NCBI GenBank assembly: GCA_903902745.1 | Contig: CAIUWA010000011.1 | Location: 62,001-126,000 of the forward strand | Direction of reading: 5' to 3' | Origin: an uncultured Opitutia bacterium | Lineage (GTDB): Bacteria > Verrucomicrobiota > Verrucomicrobiia > Opitutales > Opitutaceae | DNA: 64,000 nucleotides | Notes under the pieces: model-generated | Database searches by the model: none | Seen by the model: only the letters and a program-made list of their open reading frames with translations | What the model was told of the DNA's origin: nothing | Shown here: one piece after another, positions 22,909 to 34,509 of the stretch | Position numbering within the stretch: the stretch's first letter is position 1 | How the letters are laid out: the number at the start of each line of letters is the position of its first letter | Translations under genes and position numbers: made by a program

Positions 22909-24717
22909 CGCCGCCCTGATCAGTTCTTCCTCGCGGAGGCTGAGCGTGGCCGGGTCGAGCGAGCCGAGGATGGGCCGGGCTTCGTCCTTCCGGCCGGCGC
23001 CGGCGAGCGCCAATCCATAGGCAAAGGCCACCCCGGAGGATTTTTTCCATTCGCCGGCCACCGGCTTGAGCAACGCCAGGGCCTCATCGACCCGGCCTTG
23101 CATGCCAATGACAAACGCATAGGTCGAAAGGTAATCCAGGCTGGCCGGCGCCCGCGCCTTGTTTTCGCGCGCGATCTGTTCGGCCGTGCCATAATCGTTG
23201 CCGGTCAGCGCCGCGAAGAAGGCGTAATTGTTGGCGACGGCTGCGTCTTGGGAGCGCAACGCATGCAGGCGGCGGAATATCCGGTACTGCCCCTCCGCGT
23301 CGCGGTGCGTCTGGTAATGTCGCGCCAAGGTTCCGAGCGCTTCCACGGCCACGCCGGATTGGTTCGCGGCCATTTCCAGCAGCGTCACCGCCTCACTCTG
23401 CCAGCCCCAGGTATAAAGGGTGTCGGCGGCAAAGAGGGCATGCAGACCGGTGGTCTGCGCATCGCTTTGCAACGTGCGCCAGAGTTCATCGGCCCGGGAG
23501 GTGTCTCCGAGCTGCCGGGCGGCCAACATGCTGTAGGCCAGATGGAGGAATTCCACGTCGCGGCCCCAGTCGCTTCCCGCCACCCAGGTGTTGAGTCCGG
23601 GCCAGTCGGATATCTGGCGGAAGGCTTCGGCGATCGTGATGACGGCCGGAGCCCGGCCGGTCAGCTCCGTTGGCAGGCCTTGCACCCATTGCACGGCCTC
23701 GTGGCTGCGGCCAATCTGGTTCAACCACCCGACCAGTTGGGCGATCTGGGTGGAATTGACGGCCGACTTTTTTTCCAAGAGCACCAGCACCTCCGCAAAA
23801 TGGGCGTTGTCGGCCTTGGAGAGGCCGAGCAGGCAGTTGGGGATGTCGGTCAGCGTGCACCGGGGATGGGCGCGCAGGGCCTCGGCCCACTTCAGCATCG
23901 CGGGCCGGTCGTCGTGATCCAGGGCATCGCCCAGCAGCGTGCGCAACGCGGCCGCGCCCCATTCCGGGTCGGCGGCCCATTTCGCGAGTAGGGCAAGGCC
24001 ATTCTGGCGCTCGGCGGCATCGCGGGAATAGATCAGGATGCCGCCCAGCGGTACTTCATCGATGGCCACGGGCCCGTCGAGGCGGAGGGCCGCCTCAAAA
24101 TGACCGCGGGCGGCAGTGAGCTGCACGCGCCGCCGGGCGATTTCGCCGGCGATCCGCTGGGCGGTTGCAGAGCCGGCCACGAACGAGTCCGGCAAGCCGG
24201 CCAGTGCCCGCTCCGCGACCTCCGGTTGCTCGGCCAGCAAAGCGTCTGCGGCCCAGCCGAGCATAAGCGCGGGGTTGTCCGGGGCGAGGGTCGTGGCGTA
24301 GTGCGAGTAATACGCGGCCTCCGCCGGTTTTTTGGCCTTCCGCGCCAGCTCCGCCGCGAGCTGCCACACCTCGGGACGCTCCGGCGAGTTGGCGAGCGCC
24401 TGCTTCACCACCTCGGCGGCGTAGTCCAGGTGGCCGGTGGCCATCCACTGCCGCGTGATCCGGATGGCATTGCGCCTCGTCCACCATGGGTAAAGCCACG
24501 CCCAGCAAGCCCCGCCCGCCACCAGCAATGCCAGCGTGACATAAAACGTTCGCCGCAGGGTGCGGTGAGCCTCCAGCGCATCCAGCAGCCGCCACCAGAG
24601 ATTGCGCGGCGCGAAGGTTTCGCTCGCCCGAGCTCTCCGCCGCCGCCACTTTTTTTGGAAGGGCGAGCTGGTCTGGTCCTCTGGGGGTCCGCCGGGTTCG
24701 TGATTGGGATGATCCAT
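22900..24717 (-). CDS. Membrane-anchored TPR-repeat protein
   Basis: A 605-residue protein with a basic N-terminus (KKWRRRRARAS), one membrane helix near residues 60-78 (FYVTLALLVAGGACWAWLYPWW) and then a long periplasmic or cytoplasmic array of helical TPR-like repeats to the end. Repeats such as GHLDYAAEVVKQALANSPERP and AYYSHYATTLAPDNPALMLG are typical. It probably acts as a scaffold in polysaccharide or surface-protein export; TPR proteins of this kind accompany PEP-CTERM/exosortase loci. The start is ATG 24717; a TTG at 24729 is the alternative. Its 3' end overlaps that of the PEP-CTERM gene by 9 bases, tail to tail. Confidence 0.78.
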   Translation of the reverse strand: MDHPNHEPGGPPEDQTSSPFQKKWRRRRARASETFAPRNLWWRLLDALEAHRTLRRTFYVTLALLVAGGACWAWLYPWWTRRNAIRITRQWMATGHLDYAAEVVKQALANSPERPEVWQLAAELARKAKKPAEAAYYSHYATTLAPDNPALMLGWAADALLAEQPEVAERALAGLPDSFVAGSATAQRIAGEIARRRVQLTAARGHFEAALRLDGPVAIDEVPLGGILIYSRDAAERQNGLALLAKWAADPEWGAAALRTLLGDALDHDDRPAMLKWAEALRAHPRCTLTDIPNCLLGLSKADNAHFAEVLVLLEKKSAVNSTQIAQLVGWLNQIGRSHEAVQWVQGLPTELTGRAPAVITIAEAFRQISDWPGLNTWVAGSDWGRDVEFLHLAYSMLAARQLGDTSRADELWRTLQSDAQTTGLHALFAADTLYTWGWQSEAVTLLEMAANQSGVAVEALGTLARHYQTHRDAEGQYRIFRRLHALRSQDAAVANNYAFFAALTGNDYGTAEQIARENKARAPASLDYLSTYAFVIGMQGRVDEALALLKPVAGEWKKSSGVAFAYGLALAGAGRKDEARPILGSLDPATLSLREEELIRAASN

Positions 24718-24875
24718 GGGACGGGGCAAATGCGGGATGAAACTTGCGCGATGTCACTGGAATCACAAGCCGAACGCGCCCTTGAATTCCGGAAACAATC
24801 CGGAGTCCGGCTTCAAACTGACGGCCTTGCCATTTCCCCGTTGCGGCAGGCGGATTTCCGGGTGCGGATGGGCGG

Positions 24876-27574
<2,699 letters not shown>

Positions 27575-27630
27575 AATTGGGAATTGGGAATTGGGAATTG
27601 GGAATTGGGAATTGGGAATTGGGAATTGGG
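27575..27630 (+). repeat. Eight perfect copies of heptamer AATTGGG
   Basis: The array begins at the base after the ligA stop codon (27572-27574) and has 8 x 7 bases with no mismatch. The rest of the gap to 27710 is A/T-rich with repeated aattcg/gtaatt words and holds the promoter space of the next gene. Confidence 0.95.
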
Positions 27631-27710
27631 AATGCGTGTTAGGCAGATTTCGCCATGAAGGCGGTTTTAATTCGTAATTTGTTCTTCGAATTTTGTAATT
27701 CGTTCCTGTC

Positions 27711-29699
27711 ATGAAGCTACCCCGCTGTCTGCTGCCCCTGCTAATTGTGTCCGTATCAATCCGCCTGGTGGCCGCAGAGCGCCTGCCGATCGAGGATTTT
27801 GCGAAGGAGCCCGAGGCGTCGCGGGTGCGGCTCTCGCCCGACGGACTCTCCATTGCGTTTTTGCGCAACTACTCCGGGCTGCCCGTGCTGCACGTCAGCG
27901 AGATCGGCAAGAAGTCGTGGCGGCTCGACCTCGGTGAGGCGAACCTCGTGAATGGCGCATCCAAGAGCGTCGCGTCCTTCGAATGGATCAGCAACCAACG
28001 TCTGGTCGTCACCACCGCGGTGTGGGACATGCTCAATGGCGTACTCGCGTTGGACCGCAACGGCGACCACGCCGTTCCCATCAGCGGCTACGAGGACGAC
28101 AAGATCGCCGTCAGTGGCCCAAAATTCTTCGGCCGTGAGATCATCCATCGTTTCTACGACAAGGAGCAGAGCATCCTCATGCTCGACCGCCATGAGGATG
28201 CCTCGGGCGCCCCGAACCGCCCGGACATCGTGACGATCCACACGGAGGACGGCAGGATGGGTGACCGGGTGAAAAATCCAGGCGAGGTTGGATCCTGGGG
28301 TGTGGACGGCAACGGCGTGGCGCGGCTGGGCATCCTGTCCCACGGTGAACTCTCCGGGGTGATTTACCGCGAGAATGAGAAGGCGCCCTGGCGGACCATT
28401 CTCCCGTTGGAAAACCGGAAGGGGCAGCTGCGCACCGTCGGTTTTGACTCGGCGCACGACAAGATTTTCGTCGCGGCACTCACGAAGGAGCAGCGCTGGA
28501 CCGTGTTCCCGCTGGATCCCGCCACCGGCGTGATGGGCGAGCCGCTGCTGAGCAACGCGGAGTATGACATCGTCCCGGACCATTTCACCCCGTCGCTCGA
28601 CGGCCTCGCGCTGGCCGCGCCGATCTTTTCGCCCAAGCGCGATGCACTGCTGGGCATCCGCTTTGTGACGGACGCGCCGCGGGTGCAGTGGTTTGACCCG
28701 GCCTTTGCCAACCGCCAGCGGGCGGTGGACCGCATCCTGCCGGACACGGTCAACATCCTCGTGGATATTTCACTGGATGGAAAAAAGATGCTCTGGTTTG
28801 CCTTCTCGGACCAGGATCCCGGGGTCTATTACCTGGCGGACGAGGAAGGGAAGACCTTCAAGGCGCTGGCGGCGCGGATGCCGTGGATCAAGCCGGCGAA
28901 AATGGCGCCGATGCTGGCGATCAATTACAAGGCGCGGGACGGCCTGGTCGTCCACGGTTTCCTGACGGTGCCGGCCGGACACCAGCCGAAGGATCTGCCG
29001 CTGGTGGTGATGCCCCACGGCGGACCCTGGGTGCGGGACGTCTGGGGTTTCGACCCGCTGGTGGAACTGATCGCGAACCGCGGATACGCCGTGCTGCAGA
29101 TGAACTACCGCGGCTCACCCGGTTACGGGGAGGAACTTTACCAGAATGCGCGGCGGCAGATCGGCGGGAAGATCCAGGATGACATCGAGGATGCGACCCG
29201 CTGGGCCATCGCCGCGGGCGTGGCCGACCCGAAGCGGATCGCGATCTTCGGCAACAGTTATGGCGGCTATTCCGCGCTGTTTGCGCTGGGGCACAACCCG
29301 GAGCTGTATCGCTGCGGCATATCCCTGGCGGGTGTGACCGACTGGTCGGCGTTCCTCGAGAAGAGCGATGTGGCGGAATACAAGCAGGCCAGCAGCTACT
29401 GGCGCGAGCAGCTCGGCGATCCCGAGAAGGACAAGGAGCTGCTCCGCTCGGCGTCCCCGGTCAATTTCGCGGACAAGATCACCGCGCCGGTGTTGATCGT
29501 GCAGGGGAAGGAAGACCGCCGGGTGCCGCCGGACCAGGCGCGGCGCATGATCAGCGCGCTGGAAAAGGCCGGGCACAAGCCGGAGAGCCTCTTCATCGCC
29601 GGGCTGGGGCACACCTTTGGCCGCGAGAAGAACCGGATCGAGATCTACAAGACGGTCGTGACCTTCCTCGAGAAACAGCTCGGGCCCGGTGTGGAGTGA
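27711..29699 (+). CDS. S9-family serine peptidase (prolyl oligopeptidase type)
   Basis: A 662-residue exported peptidase. A signal peptide (residues 1-22, ending VAA) precedes a beta-propeller region of about 380 residues, then an alpha/beta-hydrolase domain. Catalytic Ser516 is in FGNSYGGYSA, the Asp in VQGKEDRRVPPDQA and the His in AGLGHTFG. An oxyanion-type HGGP appears in VMPHGGPWVRDV, and NYRGSPGYGEE is a strong S9C/acylaminoacyl-peptidase mark. It likely degrades oligopeptides in the periplasm. It stands alone between ligA and a REP palindrome. Confidence 0.93.
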   Translation: MKLPRCLLPLLIVSVSIRLVAAERLPIEDFAKEPEASRVRLSPDGLSIAFLRNYSGLPVLHVSEIGKKSWRLDLGEANLVNGASKSVASFEWISNQRLVVTTAVWDMLNGVLALDRNGDHAVPISGYEDDKIAVSGPKFFGREIIHRFYDKEQSILMLDRHEDASGAPNRPDIVTIHTEDGRMGDRVKNPGEVGSWGVDGNGVARLGILSHGELSGVIYRENEKAPWRTILPLENRKGQLRTVGFDSAHDKIFVAALTKEQRWTVFPLDPATGVMGEPLLSNAEYDIVPDHFTPSLDGLALAAPIFSPKRDALLGIRFVTDAPRVQWFDPAFANRQRAVDRILPDTVNILVDISLDGKKMLWFAFSDQDPGVYYLADEEGKTFKALAARMPWIKPAKMAPMLAINYKARDGLVVHGFLTVPAGHQPKDLPLVVMPHGGPWVRDVWGFDPLVELIANRGYAVLQMNYRGSPGYGEELYQNARRQIGGKIQDDIEDATRWAIAAGVADPKRIAIFGNSYGGYSALFALGHNPELYRCGISLAGVTDWSAFLEKSDVAEYKQASSYWREQLGDPEKDKELLRSASPVNFADKITAPVLIVQGKEDRRVPPDQARRMISALEKAGHKPESLFIAGLGHTFGREKNRIEIYKTVVTFLEKQLGPGVE

Positions 29700-29712
29700 G
29701 TCGGGCCGAAAT

Positions 29713-29786
29713 GTAGGGGCGTCCCTTGTGGACGCCCGATTTTTGGCCAGACAGGTGGGCAGGGCGTCCACAAGGGACGCCCCTAC
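29713..29786. repeat. REP palindrome, GTAGGGGCGTCC family
   Basis: GTAGGGGCGTCCCTTGTGGA (from 29713) pairs without mismatch with TCCACAAGGGACGCCCCTAC (to 29786) around a 24-base spacer. A second member lies at 60491-60559. Confidence 0.9.
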
Positions 29787-29796
29787 GTTGGACCGC

Positions 29797-30351
29797 TTAG
29801 AACCCGCGTTGCTGGAGCTGGCGGCTGAGTTCCTGCATGAAGGCCTGGCCGTCGGCCGGGGTGGGGCGATAGTTCGGCTGGCTGACCTCGGTGAAACCGG
29901 GCCGGCCCTGCTGGTCGACGATCCACTTGCCAGTCACTCCATCGCTGAATTTCACCGTGCCGCTGGCGAGCGCACCGGGAATGAGCGTGACCTTGTCCAC
30001 GGTGACGCCGACGCCGCCCATGCCCATCGGCGGGGCGGTCAGATTTTCATCCGTCGGTTCGGTTTCCTCCTCATCCTTGCCGAGGCCGAGCTTTTCCTTG
30101 GCCTTGTCGAGGAAGCCCTTTTTCTCGGCAGCGGCGGGCTTGGCGGGCTGAGTCTTGGAGACGTCGCTTGTGTCGACCTTGGGCGCGGGGTCCTTGAGCT
30201 CGAGATTAAGGTCGTCGACGAGGAAGCGGACATCCCGGTAGGTCATCGAGAGCTTGAACTGCTCGGCGAGTTTTTTCTGGACGGCGGAAAGATTGTCGCC
30301 GGCGGCGATCCAGCCGGTGACGGCCTGTTTCTGCTCGGGAGTGAGGGTCAT
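29797..30351 (-). CDS. Conserved hypothetical protein with coiled linker
   Basis: A 184-residue soluble protein of unknown function. An N-terminal helical domain (residues 1-53) reads like a small helix-turn-helix (TPEQKQAVTGWIAAGDNLSA, TYRDVRFLVDDLNLEL). A charged Ala/Lys/Glu linker follows, with KGFLDKAKEKLGLGKDEEE. The C-terminal part is a beta domain ending with a Gln/Arg-rich helix (FMQELSRQLQQRGF). No signal peptide is seen. It is next to dnaA on the same strand but separated by a hairpin-rich gap, so a link with replication is not implied. Confidence 0.78.
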   Translation of the reverse strand: MTLTPEQKQAVTGWIAAGDNLSAVQKKLAEQFKLSMTYRDVRFLVDDLNLELKDPAPKVDTSDVSKTQPAKPAAAEKKGFLDKAKEKLGLGKDEEETEPTDENLTAPPMGMGGVGVTVDKVTLIPGALASGTVKFSDGVTGKWIVDQQGRPGFTEVSQPNYRPTPADGQAFMQELSRQLQQRGF

Positions 30352-30361
30352 GGGAGAGGGT

Positions 30362-30453
30362 TCACGGTGATCGGGTTAACGGTTCACCGTTGAAGGTGAG
30401 GCAACCGTGAACCGTAAACTGTGAACAGTGAACGCGCCCGCGCAAGCGCGCGT
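30362..30453. repeat. Hairpin-rich gap after dnaA
   Basis: Words gttcaccgt and accgtgaac, ctgtgaacagtgaac repeat in opposite orientations over 30362-30431. They are followed by a compact hairpin AACGCGC...GCGCGTT (30431-30454) that touches the dnaA stop codon and could end its transcript, although there is no T run. Confidence 0.55.
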
Positions 30454-31851
30454 TCAGCGGGAGAGCTGGGCGCGCAGGAACTCCACGCTGCCGCGCATGG
30501 AGGCGTCCTGATCCATCATGTTGTCCACGGCCTTGCAGGCGTGGATGACGGTGCCGTGGTCGCGGCCGCCGAAAGCGTCGCCGATTTCCTGCAGGGAGTG
30601 CTTCGTCAGCGTGCGGGCGAGGTACATGGCGATCTGGCGCGGGATGGCGATGTTGTTGGGACGCCGCTTGCTCGTCATGTCGCTGTGGCGGATCTGGAAG
30701 TGGTCGGCGACGCGCTTCTGGATCGACTCGATGGTGAGGATGTTCTGCGCCTGCTCCATGAGGACGTCCTGGAGGAGCATCTCGGCGGTCGCGAGGTCGA
30801 GGGGCTTGCCGGTCAGGGCGCCGTAGCTGGCGACCTTGATGAGCGCGCCCTCGAGGCGGCGGATGTTCTTCGAGATGTTCTGCGCGATGAAATTGAGGAC
30901 CGGGGCGGGGATGTCGAACTTCAGGCTGGCCGCCTTCGTGCGCAGGATGGCGACGCGGGTCTCGAAGTCGGGCGCCTGGATGTCGGCCGGGAGGCCCCAC
31001 TCGAAGCGGGAGACGAGGCGCGACTCGAGCTTCTGGATCTCGCTGGCGCGGCGGTCGCTGGAGAGGACGATCTGCTTCCCCGACTCAAAGAGGTCGTTGA
31101 AGGTGTGGAAGAACTCCTCCTGGATACGCTCCTTGCCGGCGAGGAACTGGACATCGTCGATCAGGAGCACGTCGACGTGGCGGTAGCGCTGGCGGAACTT
31201 GGTGAGGGCGTTTTCCTGGAGGGCCTGGATGAACTCGTTGGTAAACTTCTCGGTGGAGAGGTAGGCGACGCGGGAGTCGGGGTTGTTGCGCAGGATGGCA
31301 TGGCCGATGGCATGCATCAGGTGCGTCTTGCCCAGGCCGGTGTCGCCGTAGATGAACAGGGGGTTGTAGGCCTGCGCGGGAGACTGGGCGACTGCGAGCG
31401 ACGCAGCGTGCGCCATCTGGTTGTTGTTGCCGACGACGAAGGTCTCGAAGGTGTTGCGGGGGTTGAGCGAGCCGGTGGCCGAGTGACCGCGCTCATCGTA
31501 ACGCAGTGTGCGACGCGGGGTGCCGGCCTTGGCCCGGGCGGCGGCCTGTTCGCCGGCCGCCGGCCGGCTGGCCGCGCCTGTGCGGCCGGCGCCGGAATCG
31601 ATCTTTTTGAGGGTGACGGTCACCATGCGCCCGGCGGTCAGCCGCAAACGCTGGGTGATGAGGTCGAGGTAGTTGTCGTTGATCCAGATTGCGGCGAAAT
31701 CGTTGGGCACGCCGAGCGTCATGACGTCCTCCGCGGTATCCAGGCAAACAAGCGGCTCAAACCACATCTGGAAGACGTCCTCGGGGAACAGGCCCTTGAA
31801 GTCGCACTTCACGGTTTCCCAAAGACTGGGAGACAAGGTTGAGGCAGGCAT
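30454..31851 (-). CDS. dnaA: Chromosomal replication initiator DnaA
   Basis: A 465-residue AAA+ initiator that binds DnaA boxes and opens the origin. Domain I (residues 1-85) and a short Ala-rich domain II precede the ATPase domain with Walker A GDTGLGKT (169-176) and Walker B VLLIDDVQFL. The DNA-binding domain IV carries the signature GDAFGGRDHGTVIHACK near the C-terminus. The ATG at 31851 fits domain I; a GTG nine codons upstream is an alternative. A perfect TTATNCACA box at 31871-31879 lies 20 bases before the start, which suggests self-regulation or proximity of the origin. Confidence 0.98.
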   Translation of the reverse strand: MPASTLSPSLWETVKCDFKGLFPEDVFQMWFEPLVCLDTAEDVMTLGVPNDFAAIWINDNYLDLITQRLRLTAGRMVTVTLKKIDSGAGRTGAASRPAAGEQAAARAKAGTPRRTLRYDERGHSATGSLNPRNTFETFVVGNNNQMAHAASLAVAQSPAQAYNPLFIYGDTGLGKTHLMHAIGHAILRNNPDSRVAYLSTEKFTNEFIQALQENALTKFRQRYRHVDVLLIDDVQFLAGKERIQEEFFHTFNDLFESGKQIVLSSDRRASEIQKLESRLVSRFEWGLPADIQAPDFETRVAILRTKAASLKFDIPAPVLNFIAQNISKNIRRLEGALIKVASYGALTGKPLDLATAEMLLQDVLMEQAQNILTIESIQKRVADHFQIRHSDMTSKRRPNNIAIPRQIAMYLARTLTKHSLQEIGDAFGGRDHGTVIHACKAVDNMMDQDASMRGSVEFLRAQLSR

Positions 31852-31870
31852 GGGCGGGCGGGGAGCTGGT

Positions 31871-32381
31871 TTATTCACACGGTGCCGCCGGCAGTCGATT
31901 CAACACGTCCCGAGGGCGGCACTCAGAAGCCACAAGCCGCAAAGAAAATCGGGTCCGGCCACCGCAGGAAGGGTAATTGCGGATGAGAATGATAAGACAT
32001 TGATGGCCAAGGAATATTGGTGAGCTTTGCTGCTCGGCTGAAAAGTGATCCCAACAGACGTGTGAAAGAACGAACTGGACGACGAAAACGTATTGGACGA
32101 ATGCGGAGTTACGGGGAACCAAAAAAGCATTTCAAGAGCAACTTTCCAACAAGTTATTCACACATCTTCTGGGCATAACTTTCGATGGATTTTGTTTGCA
32201 TGCGCGGGGCGATTTTCGGACGCCGACTGCTCGTATCGAAATACAATTACGATCTCGGCCGGCCGTTCGCCCTCGGGGCAGGACCGGTGTCAATCGCGTG
32301 ACGGACGGGTGACAACCGGATTTTTCACTGCGGATTACGCGGAGGAGCCGACGAAAGGGAAAAATTTTCTGTCCGATCCGG
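31871..32381. other. Candidate replication origin or dnaA control region with DnaA boxes
   Basis: This 511-base gene-free stretch is clearly A/T-richer than its surroundings. Two perfect TTATTCACA boxes (TTATNCACA) are seen at 31871-31879 and 32154-32162, in the same orientation. Runs such as gaaaaacgta, aaaagtgat and acttttgatgg-like A/T clusters lie between them. Only two perfect boxes is few for an origin, so it may be just the dnaA promoter region. Confidence 0.45.
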
Positions 32382-34427
32382 TCAGGCCGGCACCGGCGCG
32401 GGCTCGACCCATTTGCCATGCTCCTTGATGAGCGCGATGAGGCGGCCATCCGCCTCGGCCTGGGGGAGGTTGTACTGGACGCACTGTTTGCCGACGTAGA
32501 GGTTGATCTTGCCGGGCGCGCCGCCGACGTAGCCGAAGTCGGCGTCGGCCATTTCGCCGGGACCGTTCACGATGCAGCCCATGATGGCGATCTTCACGCC
32601 CCGGAGGTGGCCGGTCTGTGCACGGATGCGCTGCGTCGTGGTCTGCAGGTCGAAGAGCGTGCGGCCGCAGCTCGGGCAGGCGACGAACTCGGTCTTGGAG
32701 ATGCGCGCGCCGGCGCCCTGCAGCACATTGTAGGCGAGCCGGGTCGCGCGGGTGAGATCGGCCTCGGTCTCGATGCTGACGAGATCGCCGGTGCCGTCGC
32801 AGAGCAGCGCGCCGGTGAGAAAGCTCGCCTCAATCAGCTTGGAGAGAAATGAATTTTCGTTTTTCACTGCGGTCTGGGCCGTGTTGCGGATCCAGACCGG
32901 CGCGCAGGAGCCGAGCCGGCGGAGTTCCTCCGCCAACTGGCGGTAGCGGCCCACGGGGTGGGCCGGGTGGCTCGTCGCGGTGGCGGGTGGCGAGTGCAGG
33001 GTGAACAGCAGATGCCTGTCACCCAGAGAGCGAAAGGTTTCAGCGAGTGCGGCGATATCATCAGGCATGACGGCGCAGGCGAGGAAGTGTCCATGCCGGC
33101 GCACGAGCTCGGTATAGTTGCGGAGTGCTCCCTCGTCACCGGCGCCGAATTTCCGGACGAGCATGATGCGTCCAGTACCGCGGGAGAGCAGGCTTTCCAA
33201 GTCGGCGGGCTGGAGCGAGGGCGCGAGTTCGAGCGCGAGAAAATTCACCGCCAGGGCAGCCGCACCCAGCGCGGTGGGGAGTGCGGTTAGATCCTCGGCC
33301 GAGGCCACCGGCACCAGCAATCCCTCGGCCGGCGTTTCCTTCAGTTTGGGCGACGCGAGTTCCTGCATGGCCGCCGCCACGGCTGCGACCGACGGCACCC
33401 GGACGATCACCCGTGGGGGTTGTTCCGGTCCGACGATGCAATGTTCGGAAAGCTCCAGGGCAGCCGTCTCCCGTTTCGCGAAGTGATAGGGATCAATGCC
33501 ATCCTCCGGCTGATCCGGCTTCCGGACGGCGGCGTCCGGTTTCCACAGGGCCATCGCCTTGTCCGCGATGGCCCGGGCGACGGGGATCTCGTAGACGCTG
33601 TCCTCGGTCAGGGAAACGCGGATGGTGTCGCCGAGGCCGTCGAGCAGCAGCGACCCGATGCCGATCGCGCTCTTGATGCGGCCGTCCTCGCCGTCCCCCG
33701 CTTCGGTGACGCCGAGGTGCAGCGGATAATGCATGTCCTCCTGCTGCATGCGTTCCACGAGCAGACGGTAGGCCTGGATCATCACCTTGGGGTTCGACGC
33801 CTTCATCGACAGGATCATCTGCTTGAAGCCGTGCGCTTCCCCGATGCGGAGGAACTCCAGTGCACTCTCGACCATGCCGAGTGGCGTGTCGCCGTAGCGG
33901 TTCATGATGCGATCGCTCAGCGAGCCGTGGTTGGTGCCGATGCGCAGCGAGCGGCCAAGCTGTTTGGCGCGCAGAACAAGAGGTGAAAACGCCTCGTGCA
34001 GCCGCTCCAGCTCGCGGCCGTAGTCAGCGTCGGAGTATTCGCGGACGGCAAATTTTTTCTTGTCGGCGTAGTTGCCCGGGTTGACGCGCACCTTCTCGAC
34101 ATGCTCCACGGCCTCCATGGCGGCCGACGGGAGGAAATGGATGTCGGCCACCAGCGGGACATGGCCAAAGCCCGCGGCGGTGAACTGGGCGCGGATGTCC
34201 CGGAGGCATTGCGCGGCCGCTACATTGGGCGCGGTGATGCGGACGATTTCGCAGCCGACCTCGGCGAGGGCGATGGACTGCTGCACGGTGGCCGCGACAT
34301 CCTGGGTATCGCTGGTCGTCATCGACTGCAGCCGGAGGGGATTCGCGCCGCCGACACCCACGGTCCCGATTTTTACCTCAATCGTCGGGCGGCGGACGGT
34401 GTGGAAACGGGAGACGCAGTATGACAT
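32382..34427 (-). CDS. ispG: 4-hydroxy-3-methylbut-2-enyl diphosphate synthase, three-domain form
   Basis: A 681-residue [4Fe-4S] enzyme of the MEP pathway that turns 2-C-methyl-erythritol 2,4-cyclodiphosphate into HMBPP. The TIM-barrel part begins with KIGTVGVGGANPLRLQSMT. The cluster-binding C-terminal part has ACPSCGRTLFDLQ and IMGCIVNGPGEMADADFGYVGG, giving the three Cys ligands. Between them lies an inserted domain of about 270 residues, as in plant, chlamydial and Bacteroidetes IspG; the common form is ~370-400 residues. The ATG at 34427 is chosen at the conserved N-terminus. It is the last gene of an envelope/isoprenoid operon with rseP, dxr, cdsA and uppS. Confidence 0.95.
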   Translation of the reverse strand: MSYCVSRFHTVRRPTIEVKIGTVGVGGANPLRLQSMTTSDTQDVAATVQQSIALAEVGCEIVRITAPNVAAAQCLRDIRAQFTAAGFGHVPLVADIHFLPSAAMEAVEHVEKVRVNPGNYADKKKFAVREYSDADYGRELERLHEAFSPLVLRAKQLGRSLRIGTNHGSLSDRIMNRYGDTPLGMVESALEFLRIGEAHGFKQMILSMKASNPKVMIQAYRLLVERMQQEDMHYPLHLGVTEAGDGEDGRIKSAIGIGSLLLDGLGDTIRVSLTEDSVYEIPVARAIADKAMALWKPDAAVRKPDQPEDGIDPYHFAKRETAALELSEHCIVGPEQPPRVIVRVPSVAAVAAAMQELASPKLKETPAEGLLVPVASAEDLTALPTALGAAALAVNFLALELAPSLQPADLESLLSRGTGRIMLVRKFGAGDEGALRNYTELVRRHGHFLACAVMPDDIAALAETFRSLGDRHLLFTLHSPPATATSHPAHPVGRYRQLAEELRRLGSCAPVWIRNTAQTAVKNENSFLSKLIEASFLTGALLCDGTGDLVSIETEADLTRATRLAYNVLQGAGARISKTEFVACPSCGRTLFDLQTTTQRIRAQTGHLRGVKIAIMGCIVNGPGEMADADFGYVGGAPGKINLYVGKQCVQYNLPQAEADGRLIALIKEHGKWVEPAPVPA

Positions 34428-34509
34428 GGGAGGAGCGCCCAATGACGAACGTCGAACGACGAATGGCAAACCCAGTTTGGCCGGCGGCCCTCCGCGCGGG
34501 CGTCGCGGG

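Noticed and set aside
27575-27630. CRISPR array
   Set aside because: It is a 7-bp perfect tandem repeat without spacers, and no cas genes are in the window.
32093-32449. Open frames in the dnaA-ispG gap
   Set aside because: They overlap each other on both strands, are rich in rare residues and have no ribosome site; the region is better read as control or origin DNA.
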